Origin: Flagellimonas aquimarina
GTDB taxonomy: Bacteria; Bacteroidota; Bacteroidia; Flavobacteriales; Flavobacteriaceae
Reading direction: 5' to 3'
NCBI RefSeq assembly: GCF_003149745.1
Contig: NZ_QGEG01000001.1
Location: 1,364,001-1,428,000 of the forward strand
DNA length: 64,000 nucleotides
The notes below the pieces were generated by a model that ran no database searches, had not been told where the DNA came from, and saw nothing but the letters and a program-made list of their open reading frames with translations. Shown piece after piece: positions 29,408-38,608 of the stretch. Positions within the stretch are counted from its first letter, which is position 1. Each line of letters opens with the position of its first letter. A program made the translations under genes and the position numbers.

Positions 29408-31132
29408 GCCTACACCGTCATCAATTAAATGCCCGACTTTTGGGTTGTTTAGCTTTACAGTTTCTAAGTGCACCAATATTTCTTGTTGAAAACCCTTGTC
29501 ATCACTTTTTTTGGCCAGCTCATAAAGTTCGATGGGTAGAAGCCAATCATCTGGATGGTCTTTCTTAATTTCTTGAAAAACCTTGTTTCTGGAAATGGTT
29601 GTATTAATACCCTCTCTAAAATCTCTTATTTGAGCGTAGTACAATTCCAATTGCATTCTTTTTGTACTTTTTTCAGGTTTAATGGTGGTTTCTGTTAGCT
29701 CATGAGAGATAAGGTCAAAACTATTTAAATCGGCCGGGCCATTAAAAGCAGAGACCACTTTTTGACCCACTGCCATATGATATAATCCCCAATTGGGCAG
29801 AAATAAAAGCGTGCCATCATAAGTTACCGTGCAATCCTTAAAGGTTATCAAGATGATTTTACCTTGCAGATTTCGAGTTCCGGTAACAATGGTACCTTCT
29901 ATTTTTACACCTCCTTCAAATTCCAATGAGGTTTGCTCGCCTTCAAAAATTTTGTACGCCTTTAAATCGCGTGGTCCCATATCTTCAATGGCAAGGTTGA
30001 TGCCTTTTAGTTTTCCTACTGGGGAACCAAAACCTTCTGGATGCTGTTCGGTACTATGCCCTACCAATTCCTTTTCCCGATAAGCTAAGGCAGTGGGGCC
30101 TACTGTTCGTATGTAAACGGGTTTGCCGTTATACTCAATAACCGAATCAAATTGTCCAGATACTTGAATTCCAGTACTAAGCTCAATACTCCCCAAAGCT
30201 TTGGAGTCTATTAGCTTTTGTACTCCAGTTAAGCCTCCGGTGCGTAAGGCCATGATGTTGGCAAAATCTTCCAAAACCTGGCTAAGGTGAGCAAAATTTG
30301 GCGTGACAAAAAGTTGCGGTTGCGGTTTGGTAATGTCAAACGCTTTTTGGGCCGCCTCAATGGTATAGGGCTCTTTAACAACATCGCTTTGCATGCACCA
30401 TTTACTTTCTCCAATGGAAGAAAGAAGTCCTGCTCCATATATTTTTGGCTGGTCCAATGTGCCAATCATACCATATTCCACCGTCCACCAGTGCAGGTTG
30501 CGGATAAGGGCCATTTCACTGGGAATGCCCATATTTTTCTGAAGTTCTTCAATATGCTTTTCAGACTCTTCTATTTCCGCTTGTGAAGTCCCTGTTGCTT
30601 CTTTGATAATGGACAGGTGTCTTACAGCTTGGTAGAGTTCATAATCTTTGGCGCTTGAAATAGCTTTGCTTCCAATTTCTCCAAATCGTCTTAAGTATTC
30701 AGCGTATTCTGGGTTCGCAATGATGGGGGCATGTCCTGCACCTTCATGAATGATATCGGGTGCTGGAGTGTATTCAATGTTTTCCAATTGTCTAATGTCC
30801 GAAGCAATGACCAATACATTGTACGCTTGAAACTCCATAAAAGCGGAAGGAGGAATAAAACCATCCACGGCAACGGCCGCCCAACCAATCTCTTTTAGGA
30901 TACGGTTCATTCCGTACATATTGGGAATGTGGTCAATGGAAATTCCCGTTTTAAGCAAACCATCTACATAAGATTTGTGGGCCACTTTGCTCAAATAATC
31001 CACATTTTTACGCATTACATAGCGCCAAACTGCTTGGTCAATGGCGGAATAGTCGTCATAATTCTGCGGTTTTATAAATTGCTTTAGATGTTCTGGAAGC
31101 TTGTCTAGGATGGGATTGGACTCGTAATTCAT
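29375..31132 (-). CDS. Aromatic amino acid hydroxylase (phenylalanine 4-monooxygenase-like)
   Basis: The 585-residue product has a catalytic domain at about 30-300 of the pterin-dependent hydroxylase family, which turns phenylalanine into tyrosine with oxygen and a tetrahydropterin. The iron ligands are visible: His129 and His134 in DIIHEGAGHAP and Glu219 in WWTVEYG. About 280 further residues follow the usual end of bacterial PhhA (about 260-300 residues) and appear beta-rich. Such long forms are known in Bacteroidota, but the extra domain has no assigned role that I know of. Its 3' end overlaps the convergent DUF4230 gene. Confidence 0.92.
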   Translation of the reverse strand: MNYESNPILDKLPEHLKQFIKPQNYDDYSAIDQAVWRYVMRKNVDYLSKVAHKSYVDGLLKTGISIDHIPNMYGMNRILKEIGWAAVAVDGFIPPSAFMEFQAYNVLVIASDIRQLENIEYTPAPDIIHEGAGHAPIIANPEYAEYLRRFGEIGSKAISSAKDYELYQAVRHLSIIKEATGTSQAEIEESEKHIEELQKNMGIPSEMALIRNLHWWTVEYGMIGTLDQPKIYGAGLLSSIGESKWCMQSDVVKEPYTIEAAQKAFDITKPQPQLFVTPNFAHLSQVLEDFANIMALRTGGLTGVQKLIDSKALGSIELSTGIQVSGQFDSVIEYNGKPVYIRTVGPTALAYREKELVGHSTEQHPEGFGSPVGKLKGINLAIEDMGPRDLKAYKIFEGEQTSLEFEGGVKIEGTIVTGTRNLQGKIILITFKDCTVTYDGTLLFLPNWGLYHMAVGQKVVSAFNGPADLNSFDLISHELTETTIKPEKSTKRMQLELYYAQIRDFREGINTTISRNKVFQEIKKDHPDDWLLPIELYELAKKSDDKGFQQEILVHLETVKLNNPKVGHLIDDGVGLINNSFSHSL

Positions 31133-31197
31133 TGCACTTTTTTAATGGATATAAAGATACAACATCGTAACGTGTTTCTTTTTACTGGATAGTAAGA

Positions 31198-31222
31198 CAA
31201 AAAAACCGCCTCAAGAGCGGTT
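31198..31222 (-). terminator. Terminator of the DUF4136 gene
   Basis: A 6-bp stem (AACCGC at 31204-31209 with GCGGTT at 31217-31222) with a 7-nt loop is followed by seven T on the minus strand. It lies nine bases after the DUF4136 stop. Confidence 0.85.
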
Positions 31223-31230
31223 CTAATTTT

Positions 31231-31809
31231 TTAGTTTGCTGCGATTTCAGCGGATGGCGGATACTCTTTTAGAATACTAGCTACAAATTCACGAATCCGC
31301 TCCTCTTTTTTATCAATATTCTTGGTATTGTTTAAGGTGCCTACACCACGACCCTGCCACACCAATCCTTTGTTTTTGGCGTCTATCAAATCTATGTACA
31401 GAGAACCCTCGGTTCTAGTACTTACATTATTTCCAAAGCCTCCACCTGGGCCCCAAAGCCATGGGTTGTAAAAACCCCCGTAACCCCAACCCCAGCCGCC
31501 CCAGCCAAAGTTGTTGTTGTACACATCTACTTGTTCACGTTCTTTGGTGAAAATATTTACTAATAAATCTGGTTGTTGAGATTTTACAAAACCTCGAGAG
31601 CTCATTTCTACATCAATGGCTTTCAGAATTCGTTTTTTATCCAAATCGGAGATTTGGGCCTTATCTATTCCTGTTTTATAAAAAGCATATGTTTTGTATG
31701 TTTTAAAATCAGCTTCTTTATCATAGTCGGCAACAACCCTAACTGAACTGCAGGATGCCAAAAAAGTAACTGCAAGAGCAGTCAAGGTAAATAGTTTTAA
31801 ATTTTTCAT
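31231..31809 (-). CDS. DUF4136 lipoprotein
   Basis: I take the ATG at 31809 (192 residues), which gives a lipoprotein signal ending LASC. The frame continues upstream to 31851 without signal-like residues. The body has the DUF4136 pattern VVADYDKEADFKTYKTYAF and ends with a conserved helix. A tryptophan/glycine-rich insert (WGGWGWGYGGFYNPWLWG) sits in the middle. DUF4136 proteins are outer-membrane or periplasmic and of unknown function. Confidence 0.88.
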   Translation of the reverse strand: MKNLKLFTLTALAVTFLASCSSVRVVADYDKEADFKTYKTYAFYKTGIDKAQISDLDKKRILKAIDVEMSSRGFVKSQQPDLLVNIFTKEREQVDVYNNNFGWGGWGWGYGGFYNPWLWGPGGGFGNNVSTRTEGSLYIDLIDAKNKGLVWQGRGVGTLNNTKNIDKKEERIREFVASILKEYPPSAEIAAN

Positions 31810-31880
31810 AGTAATCTTTTTTTTTGAGTTCACTGAAATGACTATAAACAATTCACAAATATTATGCCGAATATTCCCGT

Positions 31881-32045
<165 letters not shown>

Positions 32046-32222
32046 TTACCAAACCAATTTCATCACCCATAAAATTAAGGTATTCCAGCGAATAGGGCTA
32101 AGACTTTATGATTTGAAAAAACCTGAAGTAGTTCAACGAAAATGTTAATGTTATTATCGAAACAATTTAACTTTCACCATATTTTGCTATTATATTTGTA
32201 GGAATCTTATGATAGTTTTAGT

Positions 32223-32552
32223 GTGATATTAGTATTTAAACACTTTTTTTATCGAAATTATGTAGGTCTGTCCCTTTGGCCTTTCATCATCTTAAAAGAG
32301 GATGCGCTCAAAAGAGATGAGACACTCATTAACCATGAGCGTATACATCTTAAGCAGCAGCGAGAACTACTTATTCTTCCTTTTTATATCCTGTATATTT
32401 CAGAATGGTTGTTGAGAACACTACTTTATCTTGATAGCTACAGAGCTTATCAAAATATAAGTTTTGAGCGCGAAGCATACGCCAATGAAGAGGATAAAGG
32501 TTATCTTTCCCGCAGAAAAATCTTTGGTTTCTTGGACTATTTGACGCGATAA
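32223..32552 (+). CDS. Small membrane protein with HExxH zincin motif
   Basis: The 109-residue product (GTG start, as no in-frame ATG exists upstream before a stop) has the sequence NHERIHLKQQRELLILPFYI. HERIH (39-43) is a metalloprotease HExxH motif. Two hydrophobic segments flank it (about 12-24 and 47-68), and a later FEREAYANE could offer a third zinc ligand. The arrangement resembles a stripped-down M56/BlaR1-type peptidase core. Activity is inferred only. It precedes the PLP enzyme gene by nine bases. Confidence 0.7.
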   Translation: MILVFKHFFYRNYVGLSLWPFIILKEDALKRDETLINHERIHLKQQRELLILPFYILYISEWLLRTLLYLDSYRAYQNISFEREAYANEEDKGYLSRRKIFGFLDYLTR

Positions 32553-32561
32553 ACTCACAAC

Positions 32562-33467
32562 TTGGTAATTCCCAATCAAAAAGTACACTTACCTCTTCTT
32601 GAGGAAAAAGACGTAACACTTTATATCAAAAGGGAAGATACAGTGCACCCATTTGTCTCTGGTAATAAATACCGAAAGTTAAAGTACAACGTGATTGAGG
32701 CAAAAAAACGGGAGTATACCGGGTTGCTCACCTTTGGCGGTGCATTTTCCAACCATATTGCAGCCACAGCATTTGCAGGTAAAGAAGCAGAACTAAAAAC
32801 GCTTGGAGTTATTCGTGGTGAAGAACTAATAGATAACTGGCAAGAAAACCCCACTTTGAAACAAGCCAAGGAACATGGAATGGAATTCCATTTTGTATCA
32901 CGAAGTGATTACAGAGAAAAAGATTCTACTGAATTTATAAAAAAATTAGAAGCGCTTTTTGGCGACTTTTACTTGCTTCCAGAAGGCGGAACCAACACCT
33001 TGGCGGTAAAAGGCTGTGAAGAGATTTTAAATGAAACAGATACAGATTTTGATTTTATTTGCAGCTGCGTTGGTACTGGCGGTACAGTGGCCGGACTCAT
33101 CAATTCGTCAAAACTCCATCAGACCGTTTTAGGGTTTCCAGCGCTAAAGGGTGATTTTCTAAAGCAAGATATTCTTAAATTTGCCGGTAATAAAAATTGG
33201 GAGCTTATTTCCGATTACCATTTTGGAGGCTATGCCAAGGTTAACGAAAACTTGATTGATTTCATCAATACCTTTAAAAAAGAAACGGGAATTCCATTAG
33301 ACCCAATTTACACAGGAAAAATGCTTTTTGGTATTTTTGATTTGATAAAAAAGGACACTTTTAAAAAAGGAGCCCAAATTTTGGCCATCCATACAGGAGG
33401 GCTACAAGGCATAAAAGGCATGAACCTTGTATTGAAAAAAAGAAGTTTACCCTTATTGGACGTATGA
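32562..33467 (+). CDS. PLP enzyme of the ACC deaminase/D-cysteine desulfhydrase family
   Basis: The 301-residue product is a fold-type II pyridoxal-phosphate enzyme. The lysine in SGNKYRKL (Lys36) is the expected Schiff-base residue, AFSNHIAATA binds the cofactor phosphate region, and a later VGTGGTVAGL holds the phosphate. Family members deaminate 1-aminocyclopropane-1-carboxylate or desulfurate D-cysteine; desulfhydrase activity is more likely in marine Bacteroidota. Translation appears to start at a TTG (32562). The stop overlaps the glucosaminidase start by four bases. Confidence 0.85.
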   Translation: MVIPNQKVHLPLLEEKDVTLYIKREDTVHPFVSGNKYRKLKYNVIEAKKREYTGLLTFGGAFSNHIAATAFAGKEAELKTLGVIRGEELIDNWQENPTLKQAKEHGMEFHFVSRSDYREKDSTEFIKKLEALFGDFYLLPEGGTNTLAVKGCEEILNETDTDFDFICSCVGTGGTVAGLINSSKLHQTVLGFPALKGDFLKQDILKFAGNKNWELISDYHFGGYAKVNENLIDFINTFKKETGIPLDPIYTGKMLFGIFDLIKKDTFKKGAQILAIHTGGLQGIKGMNLVLKKRSLPLLDV

Positions 33468-34315
33468 TTAGGCGAATAGGATATGTAGTAGTGTTGGCTT
33501 TGTTGGTTGCAAGTTGTGGGGCAAAAAAGCGAACAGCATCAAAACAAACAAAAACGGTGGTCAAGGCCAAACCAACCCGTAATCCCAATGCAGGAATCCC
33601 CAAAGATGATTCCAAAGAAACTGCGTTGTATCCCTTACCGGCAAATCCAGGAAGATTTGTAAAGTTTCCGGTCGTTAACACACAAGAGTATATTGAAACC
33701 TTTGCTGAGATGGCCCAATACGAAATGAGGGCCTTTGGTATTCCTGCAAGTATCACCTTGGCCCAAGGTATTTTGGAAAGCGGTTCTGGTAAAGGGGAGT
33801 TGACCCGGAAGACGAACAATCACTTTGGCATTAAGTGCCACACTGGTTGGGACGGCGAGTTCGATTTTCATGACGATGATGCCAAGGGCGAATGCTTTAG
33901 AAAATACAACCACCCCATGTATTCGTTCAGAGATCACAGTATCTTTCTTTCTTCCCGTTCCCGTTATAGTTTTTTGTTCAATTACCGTCGAGATGACTAT
34001 AAAAAATGGGCCCACGGACTGCGCCAAGCAGGCTATGCGACCGACCGTAAGTATCCACAAAAGCTGATTGCCTTGATTGAACGATACCGTCTTGATCAAT
34101 ACGATGAGGAGGTGGTGCGCGGTGGATTGGAAACTGTTCGCAAGCCCAAGAGCTACGAAGTATTTACCCATGTGGTGGAAAAAGGGGAAACGCTGTACGC
34201 CATCTCCCGAAAATATGCCATTTCAGTGGACGAACTCAAACAGATCAATAATTTAGGCGGCAATACTATATCAATTGGACAGATACTGAATATCCGAAAA
34301 GAAAAATCAAAATAA
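33464..34315 (+). CDS. Glucosaminidase with LysM domain, lipoprotein
   Basis: The 283-residue product has a lipoprotein signal (VASC, Cys18), a glucosaminidase domain at about 70-215 with the catalytic-Glu segment QGILESGSGKGEL and FGIKC, and a C-terminal LysM repeat (THVVEKGETLYAISRKYAIS) for binding glycan strands. It should cleave the beta-1,4 bond after N-acetylglucosamine in peptidoglycan, tethered to a membrane. It overlaps the PLP enzyme gene by four bases. Confidence 0.93.
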   Translation: MIRRIGYVVVLALLVASCGAKKRTASKQTKTVVKAKPTRNPNAGIPKDDSKETALYPLPANPGRFVKFPVVNTQEYIETFAEMAQYEMRAFGIPASITLAQGILESGSGKGELTRKTNNHFGIKCHTGWDGEFDFHDDDAKGECFRKYNHPMYSFRDHSIFLSSRSRYSFLFNYRRDDYKKWAHGLRQAGYATDRKYPQKLIALIERYRLDQYDEEVVRGGLETVRKPKSYEVFTHVVEKGETLYAISRKYAISVDELKQINNLGGNTISIGQILNIRKEKSK

Positions 34316-34320
34316 CCCTT

Positions 34321-34344
34321 GTCATCCTGAGCCTGTCGAAAGGA
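34321..34344. repeat. REP-like element
   Basis: GTCATCCTGAGCCTGTCGAA followed by AGGA is the dispersed GTCATCCTGAGC..GTCGAAAGGA element common in Bacteroidota genomes. It sits between the glucosaminidase stop and hemL. Confidence 0.6.
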
Positions 34345-34375
34345 GACAGTATAAAAAATTACAACTCAAAACTAA

Positions 34376-35653
34376 ATGCTATACCAACGAAGTAGCGCCT
34401 TGTTTGCCGAGGCCAAAAAATATATCCCCGGAGGGGTAAATTCCCCAGTTAGAGCTTTTAAAGCAGTAGGGGGAGATCCCATTTTTGTGAAAGAGGCAAA
34501 AGGTGCCTATCTCTATGATGAAGACGGTAACCAACTCATCGACTATATCGCTTCATGGGGCCCACTGATTTTGGGTCACGCCCATGAACCTGTAATCAAT
34601 GCGGTAGTGGAGAAGGCCAAAAAAGGAACTTCCTTTGGCATGCCTACAGAAATTGAGACGGAACTGGCAAAATTGGCCGTTTCCATGGTGCCCAATATAG
34701 ATAAGATCCGTTTTGTAAATAGTGGTACCGAAGCTTGTATGAGCGCTGTAAGATTGGCGCGGGGCTATACAGGAAAAGATAAGATCATCAAATTTGCTGG
34801 CTGCTACCATGGCCATTCTGATTCTTTTTTGATACAAGCGGGAAGTGGTGCCGTAACCTTTGGGAGCCCAAATAGTCCTGGGGTAACACAAGGAACTGCC
34901 AAGGATACCCTTTTAGCGGATTATAACGATTTGGAAGGCGTAAAAGCGCTGGCCACAGCTAACAAGGGTGAAATTGCAGCAATTATTTTAGAACCCGTTG
35001 CAGGGAATATGGGCTGTATTATTCCAACCGATGAATTTATTCAAGGATTGCGAAAATTATGCACAGAAGAAGGTATTCTGTTGTTGTTTGATGAGGTGAT
35101 GACAGGTTTCCGATTAGGAAAAGGTGGTGCACAGGAAGCTTTGGGAATTGATGCAGATATCGTTATGTTCGGAAAGGTAATAGGAGGCGGACTTCCTGTA
35201 GGAGCTTTTGCAGCAAAGGCAGAGATCATGAGTCATTTAGCTCCAGATGGGCCAGTATACCAAGCAGGGACCTTGAGCGGAAACCCTTTGGCCATGAGTG
35301 CCGGGCTTGCCATGCTTACAGAATTGAACAGCAAACCAGAAGTTTTTACCAGTCTGGCCAAGAAAACTGAATACTTGCACAAAGGCATTGCCAGTATATT
35401 GATGGAAAAAGGCGTAGCAAATCAAATTAATAGATATGGAAGTATGATTTCAGTGCATTTTTGCGAAGAGCCAGTTGTTGATTTTGCTTCTTCAGCCAAT
35501 GGGAACAATGATACTTTTAAAAAATACTTTCATGGTATGTTGGATCAAGGGGTTTATTTACCTCCTTCCGCATTTGAAAGCTATTTTTTAAACGACGCCA
35601 TCAGCTATGCTGATTTGGATAAAACCATTGAGGCGGTTAAGAACGTTTTCTAA
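34376..35653 (+). CDS. hemL: Glutamate-1-semialdehyde 2,1-aminomutase
   Basis: HemL makes 5-aminolevulinate, the first committed precursor of heme, from glutamate-1-semialdehyde. The 425-residue product has the family opening [19 protein letters not shown], the [15 protein letters not shown] helix, the aspartate of FDEVMTGFR, and the PLP lysine Lys267 in [14 protein letters not shown]. Length and order are standard. Its last 17 bases overlap the convergent transporter gene. Confidence 0.97.
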   Translation: MLYQRSSALFAEAKKYIPGGVNSPVRAFKAVGGDPIFVKEAKGAYLYDEDGNQLIDYIASWGPLILGHAHEPVINAVVEKAKKGTSFGMPTEIETELAKLAVSMVPNIDKIRFVNSGTEACMSAVRLARGYTGKDKIIKFAGCYHGHSDSFLIQAGSGAVTFGSPNSPGVTQGTAKDTLLADYNDLEGVKALATANKGEIAAIILEPVAGNMGCIIPTDEFIQGLRKLCTEEGILLLFDEVMTGFRLGKGGAQEALGIDADIVMFGKVIGGGLPVGAFAAKAEIMSHLAPDGPVYQAGTLSGNPLAMSAGLAMLTELNSKPEVFTSLAKKTEYLHKGIASILMEKGVANQINRYGSMISVHFCEEPVVDFASSANGNNDTFKKYFHGMLDQGVYLPPSAFESYFLNDAISYADLDKTIEAVKNVF

Positions 35654-36806
35654 ACAACCCCAACAATCCTAGAATAGGACCAATAGCCAATATCACATAC
35701 AAATAATTGAATTGGATCGCGGGTTGAAGCGCAGTAATTAGCTGAATACTTATGATAGTGATGGCAAAGCCAATAGAATTGACAATGGTCAATGCCGTGC
35801 CCTTGATTTCTATAGGAGCATTTTGCGCGACAAGGGTAGAGAATAGAGGTGAGTCTGCAATGACCACCATCCCCCAAAATATTAGGAAACCAACAAATAT
35901 TTCTTCTGAGTCTACCATAAAAAATAACGGTGATAGTAAACAGCAGGCCCCCGATAAAAGCAAGGCCGTAGCAGCTGTTTTTTTAACCCCCATTTTTTGG
36001 GAAACATACCCGCCAATTACGCAAGCCAACCCACCTAAAGCAATGATTACAAAAGATAGGAGTGAAATGTTGAGGCCCGTATGCCCATGCGCTTGGGTGT
36101 AGGCATGCAGCATTATAGGTACAAAGGCCCAAAAAGTGTACAACTCCCACATATGGCCAAAATACCCAAATGCTGCAGCCCTAAAATTTGGTTTTTTAAA
36201 GATGGTAAAACAAGCTGTAAGGTCTAGATGCAGGCTAGATTTTCTATAGGGTCCGTTTGGTACAAGGGTTACGATCAACACCCCACCTAAAACCGTTAGG
36301 GTTGAGGTGGTCAATAAAACCGATTGCCATGAAAAAATAGAGGTAAACCCTTTTAAAAGGTGTGGTAATGCGGTGCCAATCACCAAAGCTCCTACCAGAT
36401 AACTGAGTGACTTTCCCAAACCCTTATCAAAGTAGTCTGCGGCTATCTTCATGCCTACGGGGTAGATGCCGGCCAAGAAGAAACCCGTTAAAAACCGAAG
36501 CCCTAAAATACTGCCTAATGTATTGCCCTGCCAAATAACCCCTGCATTACATAAAGCCCCAAGCAAAGCACTTACCAAAAATACTTTTGAAGGGGAGTAC
36601 CGATCTGTAAGGGTAAACATGGCAAAAAGAAGGGTGCCCAAAATAAAACCAAACTGTACCGCTGAAGTTATGTGACCCAAAGCAGTGGATTTTAGCCCAA
36701 AATTGGTAACCAGATCATCCATAATTCCATTGCCGGCAAACCATAAAGATGTGCAAAAAAATTGCGCAATTACGATAATGGGAAGAATATGCTTAGGAGG
36801 TTTCAC
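35637..36806 (-). CDS. Major facilitator superfamily transporter
   Basis: The 389-residue product has about twelve membrane segments. The early [19 protein letters not shown] loop occupies the position of the MFS inter-helix 2-3 signature, although the canonical GxLaDrxGrr is only loosely kept. The substrate cannot be told. It resembles the drug/sugar type of MFS proteins of Bacteroidota. It converges on hemL with a 17-base overlap and has a REP-like element 25 bases upstream of its start. Confidence 0.85.
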   Translation of the reverse strand: MKPPKHILPIIVIAQFFCTSLWFAGNGIMDDLVTNFGLKSTALGHITSAVQFGFILGTLLFAMFTLTDRYSPSKVFLVSALLGALCNAGVIWQGNTLGSILGLRFLTGFFLAGIYPVGMKIAADYFDKGLGKSLSYLVGALVIGTALPHLLKGFTSIFSWQSVLLTTSTLTVLGGVLIVTLVPNGPYRKSSLHLDLTACFTIFKKPNFRAAAFGYFGHMWELYTFWAFVPIMLHAYTQAHGHTGLNISLLSFVIIALGGLACVIGGYVSQKMGVKKTAATALLLSGACCLLSPLFFMVDSEEIFVGFLIFWGMVVIADSPLFSTLVAQNAPIEIKGTALTIVNSIGFAITIISIQLITALQPAIQFNYLYVILAIGPILGLLGLFRKRS

Positions 36807-36830
36807 AAATTTATTTGAAACTGAAAAATA

Positions 36831-36864
36831 GTCATTTCGAGGGAGCTAAGAGACCGAGAAATCT
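36831..36864. repeat. REP-like palindrome upstream of the MFS gene
   Basis: GTCATTTCGAGGGAGCTAAG followed by AGACCGAGAAATC is an imperfect palindrome (ATTTCG with CGAGAAAT) of the same class as 28462 and 34321. A second, decayed half seems to follow up to about 36930. Confidence 0.6.
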
Positions 36865-36949
36865 AAAATTAGAGGATAGATTTGTCATATTCGTTGGAAA
36901 TGAGGAGTAAACAACAATGGAGAAACCTCTTTGCTAAAATAAAATCAGT

Positions 36950-37681
36950 TTAATCCTTGATTATAGCCCGTAAAAAGGCCTCAACGACTGGAGAACGCCC
37001 CAACGGCTCCAAAAAGCAGGTGTAGACATTTACCAATACGGCCAAATAGGTAGCAGGGTGTTTTAGTTTTTTATATTTAAAGGCGGCCAACAAAATCATA
37101 CCAATGATCAAAAATTGGGTAAAGTACACAGGGAGCATAATATCGATATGCGGCCAATCCTTGGCATTGATGCCTACATAGACATTTTGTATGCCACGAC
37201 CCAAAGCAGGCATCATAATGATAAAAACCGTGGTGATTAGCCACCATGCATGGTCTTCCAGACGTTTTCGTTTTAGAATGCTCATGATCACGGCATAGCC
37301 AAAGGCCAAGATCATAACAATTTCTACAGCGGCCACCCCAATAAAGAACCAAGGCTCAAAAGGCCCAAAATTATCTCTTAATTGAGCAGAATCGTTTGCA
37401 TTGGCAATATCTCTAAATAACATGCTAAAGGCGGTAATGGCAACACCTCCAGCTAAAAACATGCCTATAATGCCATTGGTGCGGTGTTTTGCCAATTGGC
37501 CATGGGTTGCATAGTATGGTTGCATGATCAGGTATAGGTACCAGATGGTCCCTGTCCAATAATGCACATGCACAGCCCAACCGTTTCTGGTGAAATCTCC
37601 CCAATAGTCCCTGAAAATGCCAAATTGCATTAATACCATCGGTATGATCATCCATTTGTAGAGGCTTTTGTAGTGGTCCAT
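36950..37681 (-). CDS. Multi-spanning membrane protein of unknown function
   Basis: The 243-residue product has about seven hydrophobic segments. Several histidines and tryptophans lie near membrane borders (VHVHYWTGTIWYLYLIMQPY and HRTNGIIGMF), a pattern seen in heme- or quinone-linked membrane proteins and in DUF2306-like families. I cannot assign it. It stands alone, with the TetR unit divergent 297 bases away. Confidence 0.7.
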   Translation of the reverse strand: MDHYKSLYKWMIIPMVLMQFGIFRDYWGDFTRNGWAVHVHYWTGTIWYLYLIMQPYYATHGQLAKHRTNGIIGMFLAGGVAITAFSMLFRDIANANDSAQLRDNFGPFEPWFFIGVAAVEIVMILAFGYAVIMSILKRKRLEDHAWWLITTVFIIMMPALGRGIQNVYVGINAKDWPHIDIMLPVYFTQFLIIGMILLAAFKYKKLKHPATYLAVLVNVYTCFLEPLGRSPVVEAFLRAIIKD

Positions 37682-37935
37682 TACGCTACTTTTAGAGGTT
37701 AGAAAATGACATTGCTAAGCACACTGCATGGGGATATGCAGTTAATGTCTTAAAAAAATAGGGGGAGTTTGCTGATTACAAGATAGTTAAAAATTATTTT
37801 GGACTATAAAACTTCTTTTGTCACCTCGATATGATGAGCTAACGAAGATTAAAAACCCTGAAAGGAGAATTAGTTCTCTTACATTCACTTTGCTTGGCAC
37901 AAAGCGATGTGAGTGTTAAACAATGTTAAAATTTA

Positions 37936-37949
37936 ACCGAACGTTCGGT
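37936..37949. promoter_or_regulatory. TetR operator 1, upstream of tetR
   Basis: ACCGAACGTTCGGT is a perfect 14-bp palindrome with flanks that nearly extend it to 18 bp. The same core recurs at 38562-38579, downstream of the regulator. It covers the place where a -33 element would lie relative to the -7 box at 37967, so binding should shut off tetR transcription. Confidence 0.8.
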
Positions 37950-37966
37950 AATATTGAAATTATTCA

Positions 37967-37974
37967 TACATTTG
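37967..37974 (+). promoter_or_regulatory. -7 box of the tetR promoter
   Basis: TACATTTG matches TAnnTTTG exactly. It ends four bases before the ATG at 37979, so the transcript would start at or next to the start codon and be leaderless or nearly so. Confidence 0.5.
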
Positions 37975-37978
37975 TCCC

Positions 37979-38542
37979 ATGAGAATAGCAAAAGTATCAG
38001 ATCAAGAAATTTTAAACGGCTTAATGTCGGTGTTCCGTGCAAAGGGATATGACGGAGCTAGTTTAAATGAGCTTGCAGAAGCAACAGGTCTAAAAAAAGC
38101 TAGTCTCTATCATCGTTTTCCTGGAGGCAAAAAGGAAATGACCGCAGCTGTGCTAGACTTTATGGAATCTTGGATCAATACCAAGGTATACAAAGTACTG
38201 TCTGATGATAAAATAGTACCCACCCAACGCTTGCATGAAGCATTGGTAAACATAAAAGCGGTTTACAACAATGGTAAGGAAGTGTGTTTGTATCGTTCAC
38301 TATCAATGGATACGGGAATGGCCCTGTTTGGCGAGAAAATAGAAAAAGGAATCAATCAATGGTTGAAATCGTTTAGCATTATTGGTATGGCGCTGAATCT
38401 GGATGAGGTAGTGGCCATGCAAATGGCCAAACAAACCTTCATTGAAGTGCAGGGAAGCTTGGTTTTGTCTAAAGCAATGGACAGTACTGAACCATTTTTA
38501 CATGCAATGAAACAAATTGAAACGCGATACACCAACACTTAA
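37979..38542 (+). CDS. TetR-family repressor
   Basis: The 187-residue product has an N-terminal helix-turn-helix at about 8-52 (FRAKGYDGASLNELAEATGL, then KKASLYHRFPGGKKEM), followed by an all-helical ligand domain. YHRFPGGKKEM in place of the usual YYHFxSKExL is typical of the YxaF/LmrA-like branch. Matching palindromes lie just upstream of it and between it and the hydrolase gene, so it probably represses both itself and the hydrolase until a ligand binds. Confidence 0.92.
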   Translation: MRIAKVSDQEILNGLMSVFRAKGYDGASLNELAEATGLKKASLYHRFPGGKKEMTAAVLDFMESWINTKVYKVLSDDKIVPTQRLHEALVNIKAVYNNGKEVCLYRSLSMDTGMALFGEKIEKGINQWLKSFSIIGMALNLDEVVAMQMAKQTFIEVQGSLVLSKAMDSTEPFLHAMKQIETRYTNT

Positions 38543-38561
38543 AAAAATTTGATAAATAAAA

Positions 38562-38579
38562 TTACCGAACGTTCGGTAA
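38562..38579. promoter_or_regulatory. TetR operator 2, upstream of the hydrolase gene
   Basis: TTACCGAACGTTCGGTAA is a perfect 18-bp palindrome sharing the 14-bp core of operator 1. It lies 20 bases after the tetR stop and 30 bases before the hydrolase ATG. Confidence 0.82.
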
Positions 38580-38608
38580 ATTAAATAGACACAATTAAAT
38601 CTAAAACA

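Noticed and set aside
37820..37870. Possible third REP-like element before tetR
   Set aside because: Only GTCACCTCGA resembles the element; the second half does not pair well.
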